Source of the DNA: JAGPUQ01 sp963708735
GTDB taxonomy: Bacteria; Pseudomonadota; Gammaproteobacteria; Pseudomonadales; Porticoccaceae
Assembly: GCA_963708735.1 (NCBI GenBank)
Contig: CAVPTW010000033.1
Coordinates: forward strand, 29,560 to 93,559
Direction: 5' to 3'
DNA: 64,000 nucleotides
Every line of letters begins with the position of its first letter. Position 1 is the stretch's first letter. Both the position numbers and the translations under genes were made by a program. The notes beneath the pieces were generated by a model. The model saw only the letters and a list, made by a program, of their open reading frames with translations, was not told the origin of the DNA and searched no databases. Positions 1 through 8,254 of the stretch are shown here, piece by piece.

Positions 1-2
1 GT

Positions 3-128
3 TGTACCAGCGGCCACGGCATCTGCGGAATAGCGCGCTTGTCGAAACGTTCCATCATCGCGACCCTCACCTTCATGGCCGCGGGGATCGTCACCGTTAC
101 CCTGCTGCGCCTGACCACCGGAGGCTGA
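3..128 (+). CDS. YeeE/YedE family transporter, first half (3' end only)
   Basis: This is the C-terminal 41 residues of a gene that starts before the window. The frame reads CTSGHGICGIARLSKRS followed by a hydrophobic helix and a TGA stop. The Cys-Thr-Ser-Gly-His-Gly-x-Cys-Gly motif is the signature of YeeE/YedE (DUF395) inner-membrane proteins, which are known to import thiosulfate or related sulfur compounds. The second half of the transporter is a separate gene starting 4 bases downstream, a common split arrangement. The transported compound cannot be read from this fragment. Confidence 0.8.
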   Translation, partial: CTSGHGICGIARLSKRSIIATLTFMAAGIVTVTLLRLTTGG

Positions 129-132
129 TGCC

Positions 133-573
133 ATGGGCAAACAACTGGCTGCGCTCGCTTCCGGCATCGTGTTCGGCATCGGCATGGCGGTTTCGGGCAT
201 GACCAGCACCAAACGGGTGCAGGATTTTCTCGATTTTTTCGGCGCCTGGGACCCGACCCTCGCCTTCGTCATGGGCGGCGGCCTGCTCGTCACCACCATC
301 GGTTACCGGTTCGTGCTGCGCACTCCCGCTCCGCTGTTCGCCGACAGTTTTTCGCTGCCCACCAGGACCGATATCGACAAGCCCCTGCTGATCGGCGCGA
401 CGATCTTCGGCATCGGCTGGGGCTTGGTGGGTTACTGCCCGGGACCCGCGCTGGCGGGACTGACCTACGGCTACGCGCCGACCCTCGCGTTCATTCCGGC
501 GATGATCGTGGGCCTGCTGCTGGCACACCGAATCACTGCAAAACCCGGTCGGGCGGTGCTGAAACCGGCCTGA
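133..573 (+). CDS. YeeE/YedE family transporter, second half (DUF6691-like)
   Basis: This 146-residue inner-membrane protein has four or so hydrophobic segments. An N-terminal GxxFGxGMAVSGM motif lies near residues 12-23, and a GYCPGPAL motif with a conserved cysteine lies near residues 101-108. These are the paired motifs of the second half of YeeE/YedE sulfur-compound transporters. It begins 4 bases after the stop of the first half, so the two are almost certainly co-translated and form one transporter. A sulfur oxidation module lies 40 kb away, but no direct link is visible. Confidence 0.8.
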   Translation: MGKQLAALASGIVFGIGMAVSGMTSTKRVQDFLDFFGAWDPTLAFVMGGGLLVTTIGYRFVLRTPAPLFADSFSLPTRTDIDKPLLIGATIFGIGWGLVGYCPGPALAGLTYGYAPTLAFIPAMIVGLLLAHRITAKPGRAVLKPA

Positions 574-654
574 GCCGGCGCGCCCGGCAGCGCCCTGCCC
601 ACGCTGGTGTCGCGCTATCCTGTGTCCGATCCGCTACCCAGGAGTCCCGCCCTG

Positions 655-1038
655 ATGACCACCGACACCAGCACCGGGGAGGTGAGGGCTGCATACGAAC
701 GCTATCTGCGCGCCTTCCTCGACGGCGACCTGACCGCCGTCGAATCTCTGGTGCAGTTTCCCCTGGCCTATATCGGCGCGGGCGAAACCCGCCTGCTCGA
801 CCGCTTCCCGGTCTCGCCGCAGGCCCTGCGGGAGCGCAAGCAGTGGCACACCACGGTCAATGCCGATTACGAGGTGTCACTGGTCGCGCCCGACAAGGCC
901 CATGTGATCCTGCGCCACGCCGAGCGGGTGCGCGCGGACGGCTCGCTGATCGAAACCGTCGCCGCGTTTTACGCCTTTACCCGCACCGCCGGGGGCTGGA
1001 AGCTGTTCGCCCTGTCCGACATCGTCATTCCCGCCTGA
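655..1038 (+). CDS. SnoaL/NTF2-like protein
   Basis: This 127-residue protein has the size and alpha-then-beta pattern of the NTF2/SnoaL fold: an N-terminal helix with YERYLRAFLDGD, then strands ending in GGWKLFALSDIVIPA. The family includes small cyclases, isomerases and orphan stress proteins, and nothing here identifies a substrate. An upstream GTG at 607 is also open, but the AGGAG at 641-645 sits at the right distance for the ATG at 655, so that start was chosen. It lies alone between the YeeE halves and the DUF7064/7065-like gene. Confidence 0.6.
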   Translation: MTTDTSTGEVRAAYERYLRAFLDGDLTAVESLVQFPLAYIGAGETRLLDRFPVSPQALRERKQWHTTVNADYEVSLVAPDKAHVILRHAERVRADGSLIETVAAFYAFTRTAGGWKLFALSDIVIPA

Positions 1039-1186
1039 CCCTGGCGGCGGCCATCCCGCGCCGGCCGGCCGCAACATTTCCTTTCGCCACCGGCCGCCTT
1101 GGTTTATAAACGCTGCGGAACCACGCAGTGAGCGTCGTGCACGGCCGCTCATCGACAACTAAAACAACAGCTACCGGGGGCACACC

Positions 1187-2119
1187 ATGATCACCGCAAA
1201 AGACATGTACTTTCATACGCCGACGTCCGACGACACCTATTGGGCGGAGACCAATTACTTCGGCTTTTACGTTCCCGAGGAGCCGCTGCACGTCAATGTC
1301 TATGTGCTGACCCGGCAGAATCTGGGCGCGGTGCTGTCCAGCATCACCATCACCGACGGCTTTTCCAATACGCCCCATCTGGTGCGCTACACCAACAACC
1401 AGGTGCATCTGCCGTTTCCCAAAACCAATTTCGACGACTACCGCCTCGGCAACGGTCTGGCGATCAAATGCACCAAGCCGGTGATGGACTACGAGATCCG
1501 CTTCGACGACGGCAAGCGCCTGTCTTTCGATGTGACCTACAAGGCCCTGATGGAGCCCTACGATATCCACGACCCCGCCATGGATCCGCTGGCCCAGGTG
1601 AGCCACGGCGGCGACACCGTATCCGATACCGCCTACGCCGGGCACTGGGATCAGAGCGGCCGCGTGACCGGCAAGATGATTCTCGACGGCAAGCAGTTCC
1701 CGATCGACTGCGTGTCCAGCATGGATCACAGCTGGGGCCTGCGCCACGAAGACCAGTTCGCCAATTTCTGCTGGCTCAATGCCAATTTCGACAACGACAC
1801 CAGCATCCACTGCATCTGGGTGATCAACCCCGACGACAAAAACGATTACGCCGCCATCGTCCACGGCTATGTCCGCGAGGGCGACAAGGTTTATGGCCTC
1901 ACCAAGGGCAAGGGCCGGGTGTTGCGCAACGGCCTGCTGCACCAGTTCATGGACCTGCAGGTAGAGGACAAGCGCGGTCGCAGCCATCGCTTCACCGGCA
2001 CCGCGTTCACCTCCAATCCCTGGTCGCCCTGGCCTTACCTCTTCGCCACCCACACCTTCATGCGCTGGGAGCTCGGCGGCGTGGTCGGCTGGGGGGAAAT
2101 CCAGGAAGTCGCCATGTAG
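1187..2119 (+). CDS. DUF7064/DUF7065-like protein
   Basis: This soluble 310-residue protein has no signal peptide or membrane helix and is rich in aromatic residues and beta strands. A region around CVSSMDHSWGLRHEDQFANF resembles the lipocalin-like or AttH-like beta-barrel proteins that annotation pipelines label DUF7064/DUF7065. The next gene, 19 bases downstream, encodes an aminoglycoside-phosphotransferase-like kinase; this pairing is one I associate with lipid or steroid catabolism clusters. The function is unknown. The start is supported by a G-rich stretch just upstream. Confidence 0.55.
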   Translation: MITAKDMYFHTPTSDDTYWAETNYFGFYVPEEPLHVNVYVLTRQNLGAVLSSITITDGFSNTPHLVRYTNNQVHLPFPKTNFDDYRLGNGLAIKCTKPVMDYEIRFDDGKRLSFDVTYKALMEPYDIHDPAMDPLAQVSHGGDTVSDTAYAGHWDQSGRVTGKMILDGKQFPIDCVSSMDHSWGLRHEDQFANFCWLNANFDNDTSIHCIWVINPDDKNDYAAIVHGYVREGDKVYGLTKGKGRVLRNGLLHQFMDLQVEDKRGRSHRFTGTAFTSNPWSPWPYLFATHTFMRWELGGVVGWGEIQEVAM

Positions 2120-2138
2120 GTAGCGCGGGGCCACCGCC

Positions 2139-3323
2139 ATGCGTCACCACACACCGACCCTGGGCCGGCGCGCCCGGCCGACGCCGGACTGGATCGCCGG
2201 CATTCGCGCGCGCTTTCCTGTCGAGCGCGCGCTCGACGAGGTACTCACCCGCAAGCTGATCGAGCGCGCCGACCCACGCGAACAGAGCATGGATTTCTCG
2301 CGCCTGGAACTACGCCTGCTCGATTACCTGCGCGGCGCCACCGGGGACGCCCGGCTCGGCATCGCCAACCTGAAGCGCCTCACCGGAGGCGCGTCCAAGG
2401 AGCAGTTCACCTTCGATCTGCACCGCCCCGCCGCCGGCAGCAAGAAGCTCATGCTGCGCATGGACCCGCTCGAATCCGTGGTCGAAACCCACCGCCTGCG
2501 CGAGGCGCAGATCCTGCGCGCCATGCAGGGCACGGTGCCGGTACCCGAGGTGCACTGGGTCGAGACCGATCCGACCGCACTCGGGCGGCCCTTTCTGATC
2601 GCGGGTTTTCTCGAGGGCATCGTGCAGCCGGAAGGTGGCGGCAAGGTCACCGGACTCGGCATGTCGTTCGAACCGGGATTGCGCGCCCAACTCCGGGATC
2701 AGTTCGTGCAGCACCTGGCCGGCATTCACCGGCTCGACTGGCGCCGCTGCGATCTGTCCAGCTACGACGCTCCGGAGCCCGGTACCACCGAGGCGAACCT
2801 GTGGTCACTGGGACTCTGGGAGCGCATCTGGCACGAGGACACGGTGCAGGCCCATCCGGTCATCGAGTACGCCGCCAGCTGGCTCAAGGCCAACATGCCG
2901 GCAGTGGCCAATCCGGTGGTGGTGCATGGCGACTACCGCAGTGGCAATTTCATGTACACCCCGGACGGCCGCATCAACGCCATCCTCGACTGGGAGCTGT
3001 GCCACCTGGGCGACTACCACGAAGACCTGGCCTATGTCGGCTGCAAACTGCTCGGCTGCCCCGACGAACGCGGCGAGCTGCTGGCCTGCGGACTGCTGCC
3101 GTTCGACGAATTGCTGGCCCGCTACGAGGAACTATCGGGAAACCCCGTCGACCGCGCGCGCCTGCATTACTACGATGTCTTCACCCACTACAAGATGGCG
3201 TCCATCGCGGCCACCAGCCTGCGCGTGGCGCACGGCCGCAAGACCCATCTCGACGCCATGATGAATCTGATCGGCGGCATCGGCGCGATCGCGGTGGCGG
3301 TACTGACGGAGCTGCTGGACTGA
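2139..3323 (+). CDS. APH-type phosphotransferase family protein
   Basis: This 394-residue protein has a protein-kinase-like fold. The nucleotide-binding N-lobe has LTGGASKEQFTF near residues 81-92. The catalytic loop HGDYRSGNFMY and the metal-binding ILDWELCHLGD motif lie in the C-terminal half. The family phosphorylates small molecules, and many members near acyl-CoA genes are thought to act on hydroxylated lipids rather than antibiotics. It follows the DUF7064/7065-like gene closely and is probably co-transcribed. The first ATG (2139) has a weak ribosome site; an internal ATG at 2289 is possible. It should not be called a resistance gene. Confidence 0.75.
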   Translation: MRHHTPTLGRRARPTPDWIAGIRARFPVERALDEVLTRKLIERADPREQSMDFSRLELRLLDYLRGATGDARLGIANLKRLTGGASKEQFTFDLHRPAAGSKKLMLRMDPLESVVETHRLREAQILRAMQGTVPVPEVHWVETDPTALGRPFLIAGFLEGIVQPEGGGKVTGLGMSFEPGLRAQLRDQFVQHLAGIHRLDWRRCDLSSYDAPEPGTTEANLWSLGLWERIWHEDTVQAHPVIEYAASWLKANMPAVANPVVVHGDYRSGNFMYTPDGRINAILDWELCHLGDYHEDLAYVGCKLLGCPDERGELLACGLLPFDELLARYEELSGNPVDRARLHYYDVFTHYKMASIAATSLRVAHGRKTHLDAMMNLIGGIGAIAVAVLTELLD

Positions 3324-3332
3324 ACGCCCGGA

Positions 3333-3797
3333 TCAACGCGGCTCGCAGATAAAGACCGGAATGTCCCGCGGCGTGCGCTGCCGGTAGATCTCGTAATCGG
3401 GATAGTGCTGGCAGCACACCGGCCACACCGCCTCCTTCTCTTCGGCACTGGCGCGGCGGGCACGCAATTTCATCTTTTTGCTTTTGTACTGCACCTCGAT
3501 ATCCGGATGGGCGATGAGATTGTTGACCCACACCGGGCTCTTGGGGGCGCCACCCTGGGAACCGACCAGGATCACGCCGTCGCGATAGGGAACGTACATC
3601 AGCGGAATAGTGCGTTGGGCGCCGGACTTTGCGCCCGTCATGGTAACCAGGCAAACGTCATGGCCGTTGAGTTTGCCGAGGATGCGCCCTCCACTCCAGC
3701 GGTACAGCTGCACATTGAGGTGTGAAAACACCTTGAGGTAGGGAATGATCTTGCCCATCTGCTCGGACGTTGCGGTTTTCAGGTTGACCATTGCCAT
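3333..3797 (-). CDS. Nitroreductase/deazaflavin-dependent oxidoreductase family protein
   Basis: This 154-residue protein fits the small split-beta-barrel family (DUF385) that binds F420 or flavin. The core reads VCLVTMTGAKSGAQRTIPL, then VGSQGGAPKSPVWVNNLIAHPD, which are the family landmarks. The open frame extends upstream to 3890, but a GAGAGGAG site precedes the ATG at 3797, which was chosen. It converges on the phosphotransferase gene, with only 9 bases between stop codons. Proteobacterial members have mostly unknown substrates. Confidence 0.75.
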   Translation of the reverse strand: MAMVNLKTATSEQMGKIIPYLKVFSHLNVQLYRWSGGRILGKLNGHDVCLVTMTGAKSGAQRTIPLMYVPYRDGVILVGSQGGAPKSPVWVNNLIAHPDIEVQYKSKKMKLRARRASAEEKEAVWPVCCQHYPDYEIYRQRTPRDIPVFICEPR

Positions 3798-3914
3798 CGC
3801 CGTTCTCCTCTCGGAAAAATAACCGTGTCGCGGAGCCGAAGCTTGACAGATTGGGCGCCGGCCCGCATCCGCGTCCGTCCCGCGTGGCACAGCGCGCCGT
3901 CGGTGATCGGTTCG

Positions 3915-5324
3915 CTAGATTCCCACACGCGCTACGGCACGGGCCGCCAGCCGCAACCAGATATAGCCGCTGAACCCGGCAAGCAACGAAGCCAGCAAGA
4001 TTCCCGTTTTGGCCATCAGCAGCTCGTCCGGGTGCGCGGCAAAGCCCAGTTCGGCGATGAAAATGGACATGGTGAAGCCGATGCCTCCCAGCAGCGATAC
4101 CCCGGCGATCTGATGCAGGCGGGTGCCGGAGGGCAGTTCACCGATACCCAGCTTCAGCGCCAGCCACACGGTTCCGGTAATGCCGATGAACTTGCCGAGC
4201 ACCAAACCCAGCGTCACGCCCAGAGTGACAGGGTGCATCAGCGTGGTCGCCAAGGCGCCGAAATCCAGCGGAATGCCCGCGTTGAACAGGGCGAATACCG
4301 GCACCACCAGAAAGGCAACCGGCAGGTTCCACAGATGTTCCAGGCGCTGCAACGGCGCCTGCACTTCGATCGCGCTGCGGCCCAGGGTCTGCACCACCGC
4401 GCGCAATTCTTCGTTGGTAAGGATGCTGGCCCCCGGACTGTAGCTGGCATCAAACCGCGCCAGCAACGCCTTGGCTCGCTGGCTGAACAGCGCCGGATCG
4501 TAACGAGGTCGGGCGGGCACGGTGAAAGCGCCGAGCACACCCGCAAGCGTCGCGTGAATCCCGGATTCGAGCAGTAGATACCAAAGCATCGCCGCCAGCA
4601 GAAAGTAGGGCATCGTGCGGCGCACGCCGGCCAGATTCAGCAGCAGCATCGTACCGAGCACCAGCACCGCGCCCGCGAGCCAGCCCAGCGCGAGTTTTTC
4701 TGTATAGAAAACGGCAATGACCATCACCGCGCCCAGATCATCGACGATCGCCAGGGCCACCAGAAAGGTGATGAGTGCCCGGGGTACGCGCCCAGCGAGT
4801 AACGCCACCACGCCGATCGAGAACGCGATGTCCGTCGCCATGGGAATACCCCAGCCGCGGGCGCCATCCCCGCCACCGTTGAATGCCGTATAAATCAGCG
4901 CCGGCACCAGCATGCCGCCGATGGCGGCAAGGATAGGCAGCACGGCATGGCGGGGATTGGCGAGTTCGCCCACCAACATTTCCCGCTTCAGCTCCAATCC
5001 GACCACGAAGAAAAACAACGCCATCAGACCGTCATTGACCCAGTGATGCAGGGTTTTTTCGATCCCCCAATCGCCGATACCGATATGGGCTGGAAGGTGG
5101 ATCAGATGCTGGTAGGCCGCGGCCGCGCCGGAATTGGCGAGCATCAGGGCAAGGACCGCCGAGACCATCAGCACCATGCCGCCGGTGGTCTGACGATGAA
5201 TGAACTCCTCAAAGGGAGTGAGGATTTTTTCGAAAGTCCGTTCCCAGGGTGCCCGGATGCGGCCCGCGTCGGTAGCGGCGGAACTGAATGGTTCGTGGTC
5301 CTGATTACTCACGGGGTACTGCAT
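3915..5324 (-). CDS. nhaA: Na+/H+ antiporter NhaA
   Basis: This inner-membrane antiporter of about 469 residues exports Na+ or Li+ in exchange for protons and controls internal pH. The conserved MATDIAFSIGVVALL helix and the paired aspartates in AIVDDLGAVMV (ion-binding site) are both present, with about 12 hydrophobic segments. It is longer than the E. coli protein at the N-terminus. An AAGGAG abuts the ATG at 5324 too closely, so a GTG at 5312 is a plausible alternative start. It is divergent from the zinc-uptake-like operon. Confidence 0.9.
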   Translation of the reverse strand: MQYPVSNQDHEPFSSAATDAGRIRAPWERTFEKILTPFEEFIHRQTTGGMVLMVSAVLALMLANSGAAAAYQHLIHLPAHIGIGDWGIEKTLHHWVNDGLMALFFFVVGLELKREMLVGELANPRHAVLPILAAIGGMLVPALIYTAFNGGGDGARGWGIPMATDIAFSIGVVALLAGRVPRALITFLVALAIVDDLGAVMVIAVFYTEKLALGWLAGAVLVLGTMLLLNLAGVRRTMPYFLLAAMLWYLLLESGIHATLAGVLGAFTVPARPRYDPALFSQRAKALLARFDASYSPGASILTNEELRAVVQTLGRSAIEVQAPLQRLEHLWNLPVAFLVVPVFALFNAGIPLDFGALATTLMHPVTLGVTLGLVLGKFIGITGTVWLALKLGIGELPSGTRLHQIAGVSLLGGIGFTMSIFIAELGFAAHPDELLMAKTGILLASLLAGFSGYIWLRLAARAVARVGI

Positions 5325-5378
5325 CTCCTTGCGGGCGATCCACGCTGATCGACCGTCGCGGCCGCTGGGGCAATGGCG

Positions 5379-5400
5379 GTCTTCCGCCTGGGCGGAAGAC
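5379..5400. promoter_or_regulatory. Perfect 10-bp inverted repeat between nhaA and the metal-uptake operon
   Basis: The arms GTCTTCCGCC and GGCGGAAGAC are exact complements separated by TG. The site lies in the divergent region between nhaA and the small His-rich protein. It could be an operator or a hairpin in the 5' leader. It does not resemble the usual AT-rich Zur or Fur box, so no regulator is assigned. Confidence 0.4.
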
Positions 5401-5584
5401 CCATGGTAACCAATAAAGCAAGGCAAATGACCGACCGCACCGGCATCGATCCGGATGCGTCGGCGCGCGCGGCCGGGAGCCACAATTCCGACAGTCACGG
5501 AAATGGCTGGTGTTGGGGCCCTTGTCCCGCCCCGACGCGCCGGTTAGGATCGCCGCCAGACCCGCGACCCGCCCACATCTGTCG

Positions 5585-5902
5585 ATGACCCCGCAACCGC
5601 GCACCCGGTCCCGCTTCCCCGCCTTTGCCGCGGCGCGGGTACTGTTGGCGGTGGCGCTGCTGGCCGCGGGCCAGGTGGCGGTGGCAGTGCATGATGCCGA
5701 CCATCCTTTCCACGCCCATACCAGTTCCTGCGACGCCTTTCTGGGCGCTGACACCCAGCAACCAAGTGTCGCTCCCGCGATGGTTCAGACTGCGGTGGTA
5801 CCCGCTCATTTGGTGCTGACGGAAGTCTTTTCACAGGCTGTCGCGTTAACCCTGCACCCCGCATTCCAACCCCGCGCCCCACCGTTCCTCCCCACGACCT
5901 GA
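5585..5902 (+). CDS. Small histidine-rich exported or membrane protein at the head of the metal-uptake operon
   Basis: This 105-residue protein begins with a basic stretch and a hydrophobic segment (ARVLLAVALLAAGQVAVAV), so it is probably exported or membrane-anchored. The segment is followed by HDADHPFHAHTSSCD, a cluster of His, Asp and Cys suited to metal binding. A second hydrophobic stretch and a proline-rich tail follow. I do not recognise a named family. It lies 66 bases upstream of the outer-membrane barrel gene and reads the same way, which suggests a role in periplasmic metal handling. Confidence 0.55.
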   Translation: MTPQPRTRSRFPAFAAARVLLAVALLAAGQVAVAVHDADHPFHAHTSSCDAFLGADTQQPSVAPAMVQTAVVPAHLVLTEVFSQAVALTLHPAFQPRAPPFLPTT

Positions 5903-5968
5903 GTTTTCCAATCGTTACTGCAACCCGGCGCTCTGGTGCCGGGCACTTGGTCGTTACGGGAGCATCCC

Positions 5969-7339
5969 ATGAAGAAAACCATCGTAGCGGTGGCAATCGC
6001 CGCTGTCCTGCCCTGGTCGGCGGCGGCGCGGGCCGACACCGGCGTCGACGCCCTGCGGGCCGAATTCGATCAAAAATTCAAGGCCCTCCAGGCCGATTAC
6101 GAGGCACGCCTGAAAGCTCTCGAAAATCGCCTGGAGACGGCCGAGATCAAGGCCGACAACGCCCAGCAGGAGGCTGCCGCGAGTGCCGCCCCGCCCCCGG
6201 CTTCGGCGGGCACCTTCAACCCGGAGGTATCGCTTATTCTGCAGGGCGGCTACATCAACCGCGCCGGCGGCGAGCGGCCTATCACCGGCTTCATGCCGGT
6301 CGAGTCGCCGGCGCGAGTCGATCGCGGCTTCACGCTGGATGACTCCGAGCTGGTGATGAGCGCCAATATCGATCCGTACCTGCGCGGCTACGTGAATCTC
6401 GTGTTCCTGGACGACCAGGTCGATGTCGAGGAGGCCTGGTTCCAGACCCTGAATCTGGATTACGGGCTGACCTTCAAGGGTGGTCGCTTTCTGTCCGGCA
6501 TCGGCTACCAGAACGAGCGTCACCCCCACGCCTGGGATTTCGCCGACAACAACCTGATGTATTCGGCCCTGTTTGGCGAGCACCTGGCGCAGGACGGCGT
6601 GCAGCTGCGCTGGCTGGCGCCGACCGAGCTGTTCATGGAAGTGGGCGCGGAAGTGGCCAAGGGCCAGTTCTTCCCGGGTTCGGACGCGGGTGGCGACCGG
6701 AACGGTGTCGGAAGCTGGGCGGCGTTTGCCCATGTCGGCGGCGATGTCGGCGAGTCAAATGCCTGGCGCGCGGGCGTGTCTTACCTGCGTGCCCGACCGC
6801 GTGGGCGCGAGGCGTTGCTCACCGATATTAGCGACTTCTCGGAACTGACCCGCTTCTCCGGAACTTCGAAGACCTGGCTGGGCGACTTCGTGTGGAAGTG
6901 GTCGCCGAATGGCAATCCATATGAGCACAATTTCGTGTTCGCGACGGAGTACTTCCACCGCGATGAAAACGGCGACCTGAACTGCGCCGACAACACCGCG
7001 GCAGGGGGCTTGTGCGCCGACCTGACGGACAGTTACGACAGTTCGCAATCCGGCGGCTATGCCCAGGCGGTGTATCAGTTCATGCCGCGCTGGCGCACCG
7101 GTGTGCGTTACGACCGGCTCAGTTCGGGTTCGGTGGATTTTGGCGCCAATGGAGCGTTTTTCGACACCACCGGCTACGACCCGAGCCGCTGGAGTCTGAT
7201 GACCGACTATTCGCCGTCGGAATTTTCGCGCTTTCGCTTGCAGTTCGCCCGTGACAAGTCGTTGCAGGGTGATCCGGACAACCAAGTCATCCTGCAATAC
7301 ATCATGAGCATCGGCCCCCACGGCGCCCACAAATTCTGA
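5969..7339 (+). CDS. Outer-membrane beta-barrel (porin-like) protein of the metal-uptake operon
   Basis: This 456-residue protein has a clear signal peptide (MKKTIVAVAIAAVLPWSAAARA), a short periplasmic coiled coil (residues about 30-70, rich in Leu, Glu and Ala heptads), and then a long barrel region with alternating aromatic and polar residues ending in a C-terminal Phe, as expected for an outer-membrane protein. There is no TonB plug. Its stop lies 12 bases before the ZnuA-like gene, so it may pass metal ions or chelates to that binding protein. The upstream start at 5936 is rejected because the signal peptide begins at 5969. Confidence 0.7.
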   Translation: MKKTIVAVAIAAVLPWSAAARADTGVDALRAEFDQKFKALQADYEARLKALENRLETAEIKADNAQQEAAASAAPPPASAGTFNPEVSLILQGGYINRAGGERPITGFMPVESPARVDRGFTLDDSELVMSANIDPYLRGYVNLVFLDDQVDVEEAWFQTLNLDYGLTFKGGRFLSGIGYQNERHPHAWDFADNNLMYSALFGEHLAQDGVQLRWLAPTELFMEVGAEVAKGQFFPGSDAGGDRNGVGSWAAFAHVGGDVGESNAWRAGVSYLRARPRGREALLTDISDFSELTRFSGTSKTWLGDFVWKWSPNGNPYEHNFVFATEYFHRDENGDLNCADNTAAGGLCADLTDSYDSSQSGGYAQAVYQFMPRWRTGVRYDRLSSGSVDFGANGAFFDTTGYDPSRWSLMTDYSPSEFSRFRLQFARDKSLQGDPDNQVILQYIMSIGPHGAHKF

Positions 7340-7351
7340 CGGAAAACTCCC

Positions 7352-8254
7352 ATGAACCGCTTACTGATTCTGACGTTGATTGCAATTAGCTTCGCCGCGC
7401 TCCCGGCACGGGCGGTGCTCAATGTGCTGACCTGCGAGCCCGAGTGGGCCGCCCTGACCCAGGAACTCGCGGGCGATCTGGTCGAGGTCAGCTCGGCGAC
7501 CACCGCCCTGCAGGACCCGCATCACATAGAAGCGCGGCCGGCGCTGCTGGCGAAAGCCCGGCGGGCGGACCTGCTGGTCTGCACCGGCGCCGAGCTCGAG
7601 ATCGGCTGGTTGCCGCTGCTGCAACGCGAGGCCGGCAACGGCAGGATCCAGCCCGGTCAGCCCGGTTACCTGGACGCGGCGCGGTTCGCGCGGATTCTGG
7701 AGCGCCCGACCTCCCTCGACCGGGCGATGGGCGACGTCCACGCCGCCGGCAACCCGCACCTGCATCTGGCCCCGCGCAACATCGCCCGGGTGGCAGACGG
7801 CCTGACCAGGCGCCTGGGCGAACTGGACCCGGCGAACGCGGCCCGGTATACCGAGCGCAATACCGATTTCCAGGCCCGCTGGACAGCCGCGATGGCGCGC
7901 TGGGAGCAGCAGGGCGCGCGCCTGCGGGGCGCGCCGGTGGTGGTGCATCACCGTAACCTGAGTTACCTCGTCGACTGGCTGGGGCTGACGGTGATCGGCG
8001 AACTGGAGCCCAAGCCCGGCATGGAGCCGACCGCCAGCCACCTTGCCGAGCTGCTCGAAACGCTCAAGGCCACGCCGGCCAAAATGGTGTTGCACGCCGC
8101 CTATGAATCGCCCAAGGCGTCCGCATGGCTGTCCAGTCGCGCCAGCATCCCCGCACTGGAGCTGCCGTACACGGTCGGCGGATCATCGGGCGCACAGGAT
8201 CTGTTTGGCCTGTTCGACGACACGCTCAATCGCCTGTTGCAGGCCGCGCCATGA
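7352..8254 (+). CDS. Metal ABC transporter substrate-binding protein (ZnuA-like)
   Basis: This 300-residue periplasmic protein has a signal peptide ending at PARA. It carries the cluster A-I metal-site histidines in DPHHIEARPALLAKARRADLL and GNPHLHLAP, and the late KMVLHAAYESPKAS motif. Family members bind Zn2+ or Mn2+ and deliver it to a membrane permease. The His-rich loop typical of E. coli ZnuA is absent. The stop overlaps the permease start (ATGA), which implies translational coupling. No ATPase gene is present in the operon. Confidence 0.85.
   Translation: MNRLLILTLIAISFAALPARAVLNVLTCEPEWAALTQELAGDLVEVSSATTALQDPHHIEARPALLAKARRADLLVCTGAELEIGWLPLLQREAGNGRIQPGQPGYLDAARFARILERPTSLDRAMGDVHAAGNPHLHLAPRNIARVADGLTRRLGELDPANAARYTERNTDFQARWTAAMARWEQQGARLRGAPVVVHHRNLSYLVDWLGLTVIGELEPKPGMEPTASHLAELLETLKATPAKMVLHAAYESPKASAWLSSRASIPALELPYTVGGSSGAQDLFGLFDDTLNRLLQAAP

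Noticed and set aside
2139..3323. Aminoglycoside resistance gene
   Set aside because: The APH fold is shared by many metabolic kinases. The context and length do not fit known resistance enzymes.
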